Below the pieces are notes generated by a model, which was not told the origin of the DNA, did not search any database, and saw only the letters and a list, made by a program, of their open reading frames with translations. 64,000 bases of DNA from Pseudomonas indica NBRC 103045. GTDB lineage: Bacteria > Pseudomonadota > Gammaproteobacteria > Pseudomonadales > Pseudomonadaceae. The stretch is from NCBI RefSeq assembly GCF_002091635.1, contig NZ_BDAC01000007.1, positions 124,001 through 188,000 on the forward strand, written 5' to 3'. How positions within the stretch are numbered: the stretch's first letter is position 1; each line of letters begins with the position of its first letter. The position numbers were made by a program, and so were the translations under genes. Shown here in pieces: positions 32,501 through 38,536 of the stretch.

Positions 32501-32726
32501 TGTGACGATAGCCAACGGAATGGTGAAAGATAGCAAACTGTCCAGGCTTAACGGGCGCGATGTCTATAGGGCAAATGATGGAAACCTGTACGCTGTGGAT
32601 ACACAACATGGTCGCTTTGAGGTAATTAACTCTAAAAATGGAAAGCACCTCGGCGAGGTTGACTTTGATTTTAAGCAGACAAAACCTGCCGACAAGAGCG
32701 GCGGTCACGATCTAAAGGTAAAGTAA
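26535..32726 (+). CDS. cdiA: CdiA-type filamentous hemagglutinin, contact-dependent toxin
   Basis: 2063 residues from ATG 26535 (signal MDVRSPFFQTIALVLSGVLFL...AADLA). Order: TPS secretion domain about 28-270, with VVNIAKPNGNGLSHNKF and NPHGIRCDGCGFLNTPRVTF; hemagglutinin repeats; a central non-repeat region with ASHQYLIETHPALTRLKRFL (receptor-binding-like part); FHA-2-type repeats with many GRDL/AGDDL units; a DUF637-like pretoxin region about 1570-1790; then the toxin. Codon use turns AT-rich from about 32010. The last 45 residues match the colicin E3 rRNase tip, with D2022, H2025 and E2029 spaced as in E3 and GKHLGEVD after. Predicted to cleave 16S rRNA at the decoding centre. Smaller than most CdiA (about 3000). 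No cdiB is present in the window. Confidence 0.85.
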   Translation: MDVRSPFFQTIALVLSGVLFLNPLVVTAADLAVAAGSGATLTQAGNGVPVVNIAKPNGNGLSHNKFSELNVGQQGLILNNATSATQSTQLGGIILGNANLQGQAAGLILNEVTGGNPSQLKGYTEVAGKSAHVIVANPHGIRCDGCGFLNTPRVTFSTGKPIVENGRLDRFSVDGGEIVIEGAGLNASNIDQFDLITRSARLNAELHAKQLNVITGRNEVKASDLSVTAKTDDGSDKPALAIDSSALGGMYAGAIRLVGTEAGVGVKLAGDMAASGGDIHIDLASGQLTLARAGASRDLRLEAEKIELTDTAYAGRTASVEAEGEVVNRKSLAAGETVSLDGAQVTNQGVIEAGVNPDNTRNAQGDVSLTGQNVRNSGTVIASRQLTVTGTQTLDNQGGTLSGQAGATLNGGALDNRQGQVFSGGTLNVDAGSLDNRNGKMAAQAVDFTLANALSNDAGLIESDTTLAVRAGRLTNAQGTLRALGERGISRFVIGGRFDNGKGLVEIGNAAFSLSSESLNNLDGIVRHFGSQGFSLSLANLGQAGGRFITGSDLHLEADSWTNGSLIQARTLSLAIGTFTQTASGQLLASQSFTGTGNTWVNNGLLASDGAFSLTLGGGLGTLSLTGTLTNHGTLGSGKALTLYVPTLVNENGLIFSGADMTLRVDTFTNRLADVFSLGAIDLAKDDQGNRAARLDNLSGTLESTGDFSLKAAVINNTRAVLVIDDAGKYTARITELPCSGAYGAGDCSGKRNGVWEIVERDKLAVTEASAASNLQAGGNLSLDGDELNNHSSRISAGGTIAGTLKRLENHGVETGEIETRRVFLSERTRHIDSWQDEAERFTARYWYRSPGYNPDNIGGLESALSHFIGRMESEQTRFRTLTPLASGDQTYAGIIQAGDTIGLTASERIDNGVIRPHFTYVAGGSRGAATDGSRFSTPVGINAQLPADLRQQRIDPLALAGLNLPTRPAASHQYLIETHPALTRLKRFLNSDYLLDKLGYDIDRTQKRLGDGFYEQRLIREALVARTGQRFLDGLTSDEALFRYLMDNAIASKEALNLSVGITLTAEQVAALTHDIVWLEEREVLGEKVLVPVLYLAQAKGRLAPTGALIQARDVALISGGDLHNSGTLRARRNLDITGQNLGNSGLMQADEHLQLLATDSIRNAQGGIIAGRDVSAIALTGDILNERSVTTHASTERGYNHREDFADSAARIEAANDLTLGAGRDIRNIGSAVTAGRDLRLDAGRDLLIVAAEEHDRTALQARKRNSRVERIEQHGSDIRAGRDLSAQAGNDLAVSASKVKADGDVGLEAGGDVLIAAAANESHVEAHRKSRHKKVDMERSRITQQAAAIEAGDDLDVKAGNDLTVIASRLDAGGEAYLYAQHDLGLLAAENLDHRLDEKKKKGAWGSKASRKDQITRTTQVGSEIVSGDDLTLASEGDQTYQATHLQSGADLTLDSGSAIVFEGVKDSEQQVHEKSRSSWAWNATKGKGNTDETLRQSELIAQGALIVKAAEGIRIDIKQVNQQTVSQTIDAMVKADPQLAWLKQAEARGDVDWRRVKEIHESFKYSHSGLGAGAQLIIAIVMAAIIGPMAAGLGAVGQAVTVSVATQATVSTINNRGNLGAVAKDVTSSNAMKGYVVSAATAGLVQYNPAELGMNWSSVGQVATKTVVDAGIKTAVYGGSFKDNLGDAAVGNAVAIAGAIGADAIGDYVPKGSPQKLILHAALGGLLAEASGGDFRTGALAAGANEALVDYLGEKLLPQGKDPNSAEYRQGVANLMASSQLIGVLAAVLTGGDAESAAAVTANATQYNYLLHQEVLDMLEEQKKCSTPACRDDVRARYAELDEQRNQELAATCQQDITSCETLSAQLQADAPKIQALADKLRRSGDGNTASVIGWLVPGSNQMAQDIITSSIVAQRDGPAASAMATGAQIIASGVGGVKPGVSVGAKSNSSSAILGNKTVAQFEKSLSTLPPGERVAQIKAVVASVTIANGMVKDSKLSRLNGRDVYRANDGNLYAVDTQHGRFEVINSKNGKHLGEVDFDFKQTKPADKSGGHDLKVK

Positions 32727-33046
32727 TGGCTAGCATGGCAAGATTAATTGACCTGAAAGAAAATTTAATTTGGCATGGGAATGTACTTAGGCTGCCAGGA
32801 AAGTTTCCTTATGAAAAAGTTGTGGATTTCATGATTTATGAAACCCAAGATGAAGATAGGCCGTACGGATTGATTGTTACTTCTGGATATAAAGCTGGAT
32901 TGATTCTGGTTCGACTTCCCCAAGAGTGTTCATCTGCCGAGGGAGGAGGAGTAAGAAAGGATTGGCTTGTATCCAACTGGGAGAAATGGGTTTACCCAGA
33001 CTGCAATGTTGCAGAGGTTCTTTTCATAGACAGATATGAAGCATGA
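32726..33046 (+). CDS. cdiI: Probable CDI immunity protein for the E3-like toxin
   Basis: 106 residues; its ATG overlaps the cdiA stop by one base (TAATG), the standard toxin-immunity coupling. An in-frame ATG at 32735 is an alternative start. Small, acidic to neutral, no membrane segment; recognisable stretches are FPYEKVVDFMIYE and VTSGYKAGLILVRLP. It does not resemble the 84-residue colicin E3 immunity protein by eye, so it may be a different immunity fold. AT-rich like the toxin tip. Function is inferred from position. Confidence 0.75.
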   Translation: MASMARLIDLKENLIWHGNVLRLPGKFPYEKVVDFMIYETQDEDRPYGLIVTSGYKAGLILVRLPQECSSAEGGGVRKDWLVSNWEKWVYPDCNVAEVLFIDRYEA

Positions 33047-33099
33047 TGGAACGATTCAAATACAAAAGTTAGTGTAAGCAATAGCAAAGGCAATATTCT

Positions 33100-33216
33100 T
33101 AAGCGGCCACCAAAAAGTAAGCTGATGATCCTTGCGAGCCGAACAGGAGGGCAGGTGCTGTGACGTAAGCGCTTGGCGCGGCTCGTATGTTTACCTGATT
33201 TTCTGATGGCCGCTTA
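33100..33216. mobile_element. 117-bp element bounded by a 10-bp perfect inverted repeat
   Basis: TAAGCGGCCA (33100-33109) and TGGCCGCTTA (33207-33216) are exact inverted repeats around a non-coding core that is more GC-rich than its surroundings. The left end continues CCAAAAAGTAAG, reminiscent of IS21-type ends. No clear target duplication. Probable relic of an insertion in the toxin graveyard. The sequence between 33047 and 33476 otherwise holds no credible gene. Confidence 0.4.
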
Positions 33217-33304
33217 TTGGAGGGGCGGATGCGGAAGCAGAGTGCGACACCTTTCCCACTGTCTCCCCCAATATACCGTTCTTTAAAACCAAGTTGATTA
33301 ATGA

Positions 33305-33338
33305 GCCGGACAGAGGGTTCCATGGGCCTCTGTCCGGC
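33305..33338. other. 12-bp perfect inverted repeat, 10-base spacer
   Basis: GCCGGACAGAGG (33305-33316) / CCTCTGTCCGGC (33327-33338). Strong hairpin without a U-tract on either side. Could be an end of an old terminator or a protein site; it lies inside otherwise degraded sequence. Confidence 0.5.
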
Positions 33339-33475
33339 TTCCACGGTTGATATTCAGTTTCAGCCTAGAAGTGCAAGGGCTAATTCGCTGGCCGAGTGTG
33401 CAGTGTTTTGTTACGAACCACTTGCGGCATGTCTTCCAAAGCAACCCAGAGTTTTCTTGCCAATGGATGACCTGA

Positions 33476-33607
33476 ATATCACTGGCTTTCCAAAGCATGC
33501 TGCCAAAGCGAGAAAAAGATTTACACCCAGACATGCAAAAAGCGTTACCGAAAGCAGGCTTGGCTGATCGTAAAGGGAAAATTATTATTAAAGAGGTCGA
33601 CCAATGA
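33476..33607 (+). pseudogene. C-terminal remnant of an orphan CDI toxin
   Basis: Open frame of 43 codons ending MQKALPKAGLADRKGKIII...KEVDQ. Its TGA (33605-33607) overlaps the ATG of the next gene as ATGA, the typical toxin-immunity junction. Upstream the same frame has a stop at 33473-33475 and no start or secretion domain, so the toxin body is lost or frameshifted. Toxin type not recognised. The frame overlaps, in another phase, an 88-codon ORF (33301-33567) that I do not believe. Confidence 0.5.
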
Positions 33608-33945
33608 ATGATAAATTTCCTCAGCAATTCAATAGAGAGCTTGCTGAGGATGCCTTTTCTTCGGGAGAAGCAAAACGCATTTGTGATATGTTGATTTCCG
33701 CCGCGTTTTATGAGTCAGACTGGAGATGGGTGCAAGATAAGTGCTTAGATTTTCTTGAGTTTAATGATTCAAACATCAGAGGCCTTGCAGCGACTTGCCT
33801 TGGACATGTGGCGAGAATTCATCATCAACTTGATAAAGAGAAGGTAATCAGTTCTCTTCGCAAACATCTGAAGGATCATGCCATTTCAGGTCAGATTGAA
33901 GACGCGCTGGACGACATTGAGATGTTTTGCAATGACTCTTTCTAG
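33604..33945 (+). CDS. Orphan immunity protein, HEAT-like helical
   Basis: 113 residues, all-helical by pattern, with CLDFLEFNDSNIRGLAATCLGHVARIHHQLDKEKVISSL resembling a HEAT-repeat pair. This kind of protein is common as an immunity gene in polymorphic-toxin and CDI loci. Starts at the ATGA overlap with the toxin remnant. AT-rich. The reading frame is intact while its toxin is not, as expected when immunity alone is kept under selection. Confidence 0.7.
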   Translation: MNDKFPQQFNRELAEDAFSSGEAKRICDMLISAAFYESDWRWVQDKCLDFLEFNDSNIRGLAATCLGHVARIHHQLDKEKVISSLRKHLKDHAISGQIEDALDDIEMFCNDSF

Positions 33946-34066
33946 CAAGAAGCTCAATCATAGCAGCTAGTTTTCCGTTTACTTAAAATCTCAACGCAGA
34001 AAGTTAATACGCACATCTGGTCAGCGCCACCTGGGGGAACCAAACTGGCCAGGGTTTTTCGCCGCC

Positions 34067-34588
34067 ATGCGCAAGGCAGGCGCCGCGATTCCCACGGAAC
34101 TGACCAAAGTCGCCGACAAACTGGACGGCCTGCTGGCCGGCAAGGCGCCGTCAGCGGAGGAACTGGCTCCGTTCAAGCTGAATGCGCAGGCTAAACTGAC
34201 GGAGCAGATCCGGCTGGCTAACCAGACGCTGGTGAGTAAGCCGGGGGTGGTTGGGGCGAAAGAATTCACTGGTGGCTTTGGTCCTATGTATAGACCGGCT
34301 GATAGCCCCCAGTTGGAGAAAATACTCACTTCTTACTTCGGAAAGGATAAAACTGGTGCGCGTGTGGGTAATGGTGGTGTAGCAGATGCATTAAGGTATG
34401 AGAAGCAAACAGGGAATTTATTATCTGAAGCTACGCATGAACAAAAAGTCAAAGAGATGCAGGCTCGACTGAATAACTTTGTTAGAAAAGCAGATAATCA
34501 GCCTCCAGGGTCTTATCCATATAGCAAGAGAGACGTTGATTATGCGCGTGAACTATTGAAGGATTTGAATGATGCTCTCAAGCGCTGA
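34067..34588 (+). CDS. Orphan CdiA C-terminal (toxin) fragment
   Basis: At least 173 residues. The frame is open further back to 33971, reading EPNWPGFFAAM just before the listed ATG, so it is the tail of a longer CdiA-like protein without its own start. The first about 65 residues have the high-GC codon use of a cdiA body. From about 34260 it becomes AT-rich, marking the toxin: FTGGFGPMYRPADSPQLEKIL, RVGNGGVADALRYEKQTG, ending YARELLKDLNDALKR. The GNGGVADALRYE block recalls CdiA tRNase-type tails, but this is a memory-based guess. Probably silent unless recombined onto the 3' end of cdiA. Confidence 0.65.
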   Translation: MRKAGAAIPTELTKVADKLDGLLAGKAPSAEELAPFKLNAQAKLTEQIRLANQTLVSKPGVVGAKEFTGGFGPMYRPADSPQLEKILTSYFGKDKTGARVGNGGVADALRYEKQTGNLLSEATHEQKVKEMQARLNNFVRKADNQPPGSYPYSKRDVDYARELLKDLNDALKR

Positions 34589-34937
34589 TGCCTTTTTAGG
34601 ATTTATTAAATGGATTCTGTCATTGCACCTTTTCTCTGAAGAGCGGCTTGCTGAAATTTTGGAAGAATTCAATGGAATTCAGGGGGTGGTTGAGAATGAT
34701 CTTTATATATCTGCATATGAGGAAGTGGCGCGTTACATGTCGCGAATCATGTCTTCTAAGGAAATGGTCGGATTTTTAAAGTCTAATAATGATGCCTTGA
34801 GCAAACTTCCAAGAGAACAGTATTATTTTGTTGAGGCAGTGATCGATGAATATTCTGCCAAGAAGATGGATGTATCTGAACTTGTGAGTTCCTCCCCTGA
34901 AAGATATAGAGAGTATCTGAATAAACGCTTTGGGTAA
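34569..34937 (+). CDS. Orphan immunity protein paired with the 34067-34588 toxin
   Basis: 122 residues, starting inside the toxin end (20-base overlap; ATG at 34569 or 34572). Helical, soluble (FSEERLAEILEEFNGIQGVVENDLYISAYEEVARYMSRIM). No recognised family. The overlap with the toxin tail is the argument for its role. Confidence 0.7.
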   Translation: MMLSSADAFLGFIKWILSLHLFSEERLAEILEEFNGIQGVVENDLYISAYEEVARYMSRIMSSKEMVGFLKSNNDALSKLPREQYYFVEAVIDEYSAKKMDVSELVSSSPERYREYLNKRFG

Positions 34938-34950
34938 TTGAAGCAAAGGT

Positions 34951-35228
34951 GAGACTCCGTACAATCCGCAAACCACCAGAAATAAGCTTGAGTCTACTTA
35001 TGGGCACGACAATGTTCTTTTCACTACGGTCCCGCCAGTCGATGGCCGAAATGTGCATCTTGCAGGGCAGTGCCATCCGGTAACGGGGGGCGTATTCGAT
35101 AACAGAGGCCTCCCTATATTTTGATGATTTGGCAGCTTTTGATACGCGAATATTCAATTGATGCTTTTAAATCTGCGAGCTATGAGGTGCAAATGAAACT
35201 TGCGACCAAAGATTTGTTAAGCAATTAA
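34951..35228 (+). pseudogene. Frameshifted remnant of a third CDI/polymorphic toxin tail
   Basis: Frame 1 reads SKGETPYNPQTTRNKLESTY, then VDGRNVHLAGQCHPVTGGVF and DNRGLPIF, then stops at 35122. Removing one T in the run 35119-35122 continues DDLAAFDTRI. Removing one T near 35153 continues SIDAFKSASYEVQMKLATKDLLSN to a stop at 35226-35228. The HLAGQxHPVTGxxFDxRG block is, from memory, the conserved lead-in to WHH/HNH-type nuclease toxins; the catalytic WHH part is missing. No immunity gene follows. Confidence 0.65.
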
Positions 35229-35312
35229 GTCCATGCTCTTCCTGAACCTCCTCACGTTTTTCCTTCATTCTCTTTTGCCCGCTTGCCTCCTCTCCCCCTA
35301 GCCGCTAGAGTC

Positions 35313-35619
35313 CGCCCGTCACGGTCAATCCCGTGGCCGGGCGTCAGAACCCGATTCCACACGAAGGCGCGGTAGCGCCATAGCTGAGTAGCCGGCGCTA
35401 TTTTTTGTGTCTGGCTACCGCATTTCTATGGCGGGCCGCGCGGGGCAGGCTTCGGCCTGGCCGGCTGTCCTTCGTGGGCCGGTTTCTGACCCCCGTGCGG
35501 TCCGCCTCCAACCGCGTCAGAAACGGCTGGATGGTGGTTTCTCGTTCACGAAGGAGCCCTATCGATGCTCACATTGTTTTTCCGCGTTTCTTCCTGCCTC
35601 TGCTTTCTGGAGGCCCGCC
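35313..35619 (+). ncRNA. Structured leader element upstream of the small gene at 35620
   Basis: About 300 bases with several strong hairpins: CGCCCG/CGGGCG with CACGG/CCGTG (35313-35343); TAGCGCC/GGCGCTA followed by six T (35373-35406); GCGGTAGC (35369-35376) able to pair also with GCTACCGC (35414-35421); CAGGC-TTCG-GCCTG near 35446-35459; GTTTCTGAC / GTCAGAAAC near 35482-35525. From memory this block recurs in many Pseudomonas genomes before DUF3077/DUF6124 genes and may relate to C4-type antisense RNA. An open frame exists here (from 35405) but looks non-coding. 35229-35312 shows nothing. Confidence 0.5.
35373..35406 (+). terminator. Terminator/attenuator inside the leader
   Basis: Stem TAGCGCC (35373-35379) / GGCGCTA (35394-35400), then TTTTTT. 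It would end a short leader transcript about 215 bases before the small gene. Confidence 0.6.
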
Positions 35620-35874
35620 ATGCCTGACTTCCGTCCTCTTCCTTCCCTCAGCACCACCGCCAGCCCCGTTCTTTACGCCAACGCCAGCCTCGGCGCTCAC
35701 GAACTGTTCGAAGCCGGCCAGGAGCGGCTGAACGCCGCACGGCAATTGGCGCTGGTGTTGTTCTGCAACGAGCCGCAGTTGGATAACGGCGAGGTGTTCG
35801 CGGCGTTCCATCTGTTACTGAACGATGCGGCGGGTTTGTACGAGGCGGCGTTCGAGCAGGTGCGGCGCGGTTGA
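35620..35874 (+). CDS. Small DUF3077/DUF6124-like protein
   Basis: 84 residues from MPDFRPLPSL, chosen because CTGGAGGCCCGCC gives a good ribosome site; the frame is open further upstream without similarity. The core AHELFEAGQERLNAARQLALVLFC is the recognisable family pattern; acidic and Ala/Leu-rich helices follow. Function unknown; such genes are often scattered in several copies in pseudomonads, each behind a similar leader. Confidence 0.75.
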   Translation: MPDFRPLPSLSTTASPVLYANASLGAHELFEAGQERLNAARQLALVLFCNEPQLDNGEVFAAFHLLLNDAAGLYEAAFEQVRRG

Positions 35875-35930
35875 TGGATTAGCCTCACGAAGTCTCGGCG
35901 ATAACCTCGATGGGACGAATGAGGGAAGGT

Positions 35931-35958
35931 CCCACACCCTGCCAGTGCAGGGTGTGGG
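35931..35958. terminator. 11-bp perfect hairpin after the small gene
   Basis: CCCACACCCTG (35931-35941) / CAGGGTGTGGG (35948-35958), 6-base loop. It lies 57 bases after the stop; no U-run, so either a weak terminator or an operator. Confidence 0.5.
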
Positions 35959-35992
35959 TATAGATTGCGGAATCCATTTTTGCCAAGAGAAC

Positions 35993-36012
35993 GCCGGGGT
36001 GTGTACCCCGGC
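35993..36012 (-). terminator. Hairpin terminator of the lipoprotein gene
   Basis: GCCGGGGT (35993-36000) / ACCCCGGC (36005-36012), GTGT loop, 8 bases from the lipoprotein stop. Confidence 0.65.
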
Positions 36013-36019
36013 CATGCGA

Positions 36020-36523
36020 TCAGTTGAGCGGAATCAGTTGACCGCGCAGGTGTTCGGGTACTTGGTCCAAGGTCATCAGCGTGAGGCTGTCGCTGGATTT
36101 GGCCTCGGCCGTTACCGGGGCGAGTGTCGCCGCCGCGTTTTCCGGCAGTTTGTACATGGCGCCGGTCGCCGGGTCCACGGCCAGCATGCCGATCAGGCCG
36201 CCGAAGATGATATTGCCCCAGTACCAACCATCCAGGCTGGTGTTCAGCGTGGTCTGTTGGTCGGCAAAGCCTTCCTTGTGGAAGGTGAGGGTGTATTGCT
36301 CGCCCTTGAAATAACCCGCCCCGGATTTCAGGGTGACGCTGCCGGGAGTGGTGCCGGAGTGAATGACTTGGCCGGCGCGGTTGCGGATTTCGAAGGTGGC
36401 GCCCGCCGGGGTGCTGGAAACGCTGACGGGGTATTGCGAGTCGCTGACGATACTGGCGCAGCCGCTGATCAAGACGGACAGTGCTGCGGGGATCAGGGCG
36501 AATCTGACGCGGAGTTTGCTCAT
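36020..36523 (-). CDS. Outer-membrane-type lipoprotein with PEGA-like domain
   Basis: 167 residues. The lipoprotein signal has lipobox LISGC (Cys near residue 22), followed by a PEGA-like beta segment (VSVSSTPAGATFEIRNRAGQVIHSGTTPGSVTLKSG). A hydrophobic turn follows (GWYWGNIIFGGLIGMLAVDPATGAMYKLP), common in small Pseudomonas lipoproteins. Residue +2 is Ala, so outer-membrane sorting is expected. Function unknown. Confidence 0.85.
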   Translation of the reverse strand: MSKLRVRFALIPAALSVLISGCASIVSDSQYPVSVSSTPAGATFEIRNRAGQVIHSGTTPGSVTLKSGAGYFKGEQYTLTFHKEGFADQQTTLNTSLDGWYWGNIIFGGLIGMLAVDPATGAMYKLPENAAATLAPVTAEAKSSDSLTLMTLDQVPEHLRGQLIPLN

Positions 36524-36698
36524 GTACTGCTTCCCTATGTAAAGAATCCTCGCCCATGCCGGGCCGGGCGATCTTAGGGGAGCGTTCCGTCAGGCTCAAT
36601 ATCAAATTGATATCACTTAAGGGGTATCTGTTGTGAAACTGAAGGCATCTCGCATTGTTTTCTGCTTCCGTGATGCTCTCCTCAAGTAGGCCGTGTCA

Positions 36699-37973
36699 TC
36701 AGACGGGAGGCGAACCGCTCAATGCCTTGCGTGCCCGAAGCCCTCGCGCCGCATCGAGCAACGCCAGCACCGCGAATAACCCCAGGACATAGCCCGCATC
36801 GGCGCCGAGCATGGCCAGCACCAGGGCGCAGAGGAGGGTGGCGAAGCCGGCGAGCCAGCGCCAGAAGCCGCGCAGCAGGGCCCAGCCGGCAGCCATGCTG
36901 AGCAGATAGATGACTACGAAGTTGCCGTTGGCGTAGCGGATCAGGTCGTCCACCGAGAGGTCGAACGCCCCGGCGAGCAGGACGCAGAGCGCGCAACACA
37001 GGACCACCAGCAGCAGGGCGCGGCCCGGTACGCCATGGCGGTTGCGGTGGGCCAGCGCGGCGGGCAGCTTGCCTTCGTCGGCAAGGCTCCAGATCAACCG
37101 GGCGAAGCCCTGCACGTAGACGTTGATCGAGGCGAAGCAGGCCAGGTAGCCGACCACCGCCACCAGCCAGCGCGCGCGTTCGCCCAGTAGCAGTTCATAG
37201 AGGCGCGGCAGGGCGCCGGCATCGCTGCGCACATCGCCGTAGGTGCCGAAGCTCAGCACGGCCACCGAGCAGGCCCAGTAGACCAGGCCGGCCAGCAGCA
37301 CGCCGAGCAGCAGGGCCAGCGGAAAGTCGCGCTGCGGGTGCTTGAACTCTTCGCCCATGTGGGTGAACGCCTCGATGCCGACGAAGCACCAGAACATCAC
37401 CCCTAGCGCCGCCGGCAGCAGATGCCACCGGCTTTCCAACGGTGGCAGCAGGGGCTGGCTGGCGCGGGGCAGGTCGCCCAGCCACCAGGCCAGGGCGACG
37501 GTGGCGATGATCGCCAGGGCGATCAGGCTCTGCACCAGCCCCGAGGCCTTGGCCGGCCGCTGGCCGAGCCACAGCATGGCGCCCAGGGTGGCGAGATGGA
37601 TGGCCAGGATCTGGCCGCGACCGAGGTCGAACAGCGCTTCCCAGAAGCCGCTGGCGATATACAGCGCGGCCGGCAGGCCCACCGGCAGCACGGCGAGGAA
37701 CAACAGCGCGCTGAGCCGTTCCAGGCGCGCGCCGAAGGCCCGGCCGATCAGGTGCGGCGCGCCGCCGGCATGGGGAAAGCGGCGGCCGAGCTGGGCGAAG
37801 GTGAAGGCCACCGGCAGCACCAGGGCGATCAACAGCAGCCAGGCCCAGAGCGAGGCGTCGCCCGCGGCGGTAGCGGCCAGCGCCGGTACCACGAAGATGC
37901 CGGTGCCCAGCAATGACGTGCTGAGCAGGCCGATGCCTTGCAGCAGCCCGAGTTCCTGATCGAGTCGGCTCAT
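36699..37973 (-). CDS. APC-family amino-acid permease/exporter (YjeH-like)
   Basis: 424 residues, about 12 membrane segments. It starts MSRLDQELGLLQGIGLLSTSLLGTGIFVVPALAATAAG, the conserved APC entry helix with GTGIFVVPAL, and reads MFWCFVGIEAFTHMGEEFKHPQRDFP in helix 6. The pattern resembles E. coli YjeH, an exporter of methionine and branched-chain amino acids. A divergent Lrp-type regulator 90 bases away fits control by amino acids. Confidence 0.85.
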   Translation of the reverse strand: MSRLDQELGLLQGIGLLSTSLLGTGIFVVPALAATAAGDASLWAWLLLIALVLPVAFTFAQLGRRFPHAGGAPHLIGRAFGARLERLSALLFLAVLPVGLPAALYIASGFWEALFDLGRGQILAIHLATLGAMLWLGQRPAKASGLVQSLIALAIIATVALAWWLGDLPRASQPLLPPLESRWHLLPAALGVMFWCFVGIEAFTHMGEEFKHPQRDFPLALLLGVLLAGLVYWACSVAVLSFGTYGDVRSDAGALPRLYELLLGERARWLVAVVGYLACFASINVYVQGFARLIWSLADEGKLPAALAHRNRHGVPGRALLLVVLCCALCVLLAGAFDLSVDDLIRYANGNFVVIYLLSMAAGWALLRGFWRWLAGFATLLCALVLAMLGADAGYVLGLFAVLALLDAARGLRARKALSGSPPV

Positions 37974-38063
37974 GTTGTATGCTCGTAGGCGTTTTCCATC
38001 CCGCCATGGTAGGCCGCGCGAGCGAGCAAGGCTGCTGTCAGGTCGCCGGCTTTACCCGGCAAA

Positions 38064-38528
38064 GTGGCGGAATTCAAGCTCAACCTGCCCGTTGCCGAGA
38101 GTGCCCGAGTGGACAAGTTCGACCGCCAGATCCTCGCCCTGCTACGCGCCGACGCGCGCCTGCCCGTCAGCCAGATCGCCCGAGAAGTGAACCTGTCGCG
38201 CTCGGCGGTGGGCGAGCGCATCCGCAACCTGGAGGAGAACGGTACCATCCGCGGCTACCACGCTAGCGTCGCCGAGCCGGGCAACGGCACGGTGAAGGCC
38301 TTTCTCGAACTCTTCTACAAGGAAAGCCGCTGCCAGGAGTACGTCGAGCGCATGCGCGCCTTCCAGGAAATCCGTCGCTGCTGCGGGATCAGCGGCGAGA
38401 CCGACATGCTGGTCTACGTCGAGGCCGAATCCATCGCGCGGCTCAGTGCGATCCGCGACGAGATCGAGCGTTTCCCGGGCATGCAGCGGGTGAAGACCCA
38501 CATGGTGGTGCAGGAGTGGGGCATGTGA
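38064..38528 (+). CDS. Lrp/AsnC-family regulator
   Basis: 154 residues with a GTG start at 38064 (an alternative GTG lies at 38109). The N-terminal HTH reads LPVSQIAREVNLSRSAVGERIRNLEENGTIRGYHA; the C-terminal RAM ligand-binding domain includes CCGISGETDMLVYVEAES. Divergent from the amino-acid permease, which it probably controls. The stop is 9 bases before sbcD. Confidence 0.9.
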   Translation: MAEFKLNLPVAESARVDKFDRQILALLRADARLPVSQIAREVNLSRSAVGERIRNLEENGTIRGYHASVAEPGNGTVKAFLELFYKESRCQEYVERMRAFQEIRRCCGISGETDMLVYVEAESIARLSAIRDEIERFPGMQRVKTHMVVQEWGM

Positions 38529-38536
38529 GCCGGCCG

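Noticed and set aside
33301-33567. 88-codon plus-strand frame
   Set aside because: Overlaps the toxin remnant in another phase, no family, no ribosome site; starts in the arm of an inverted repeat.
35405-35619. Upstream extension of the small DUF gene by 71 codons
   Set aside because: Covers the structured leader and shows no protein-like pattern; a good ribosome site lies before 35620.
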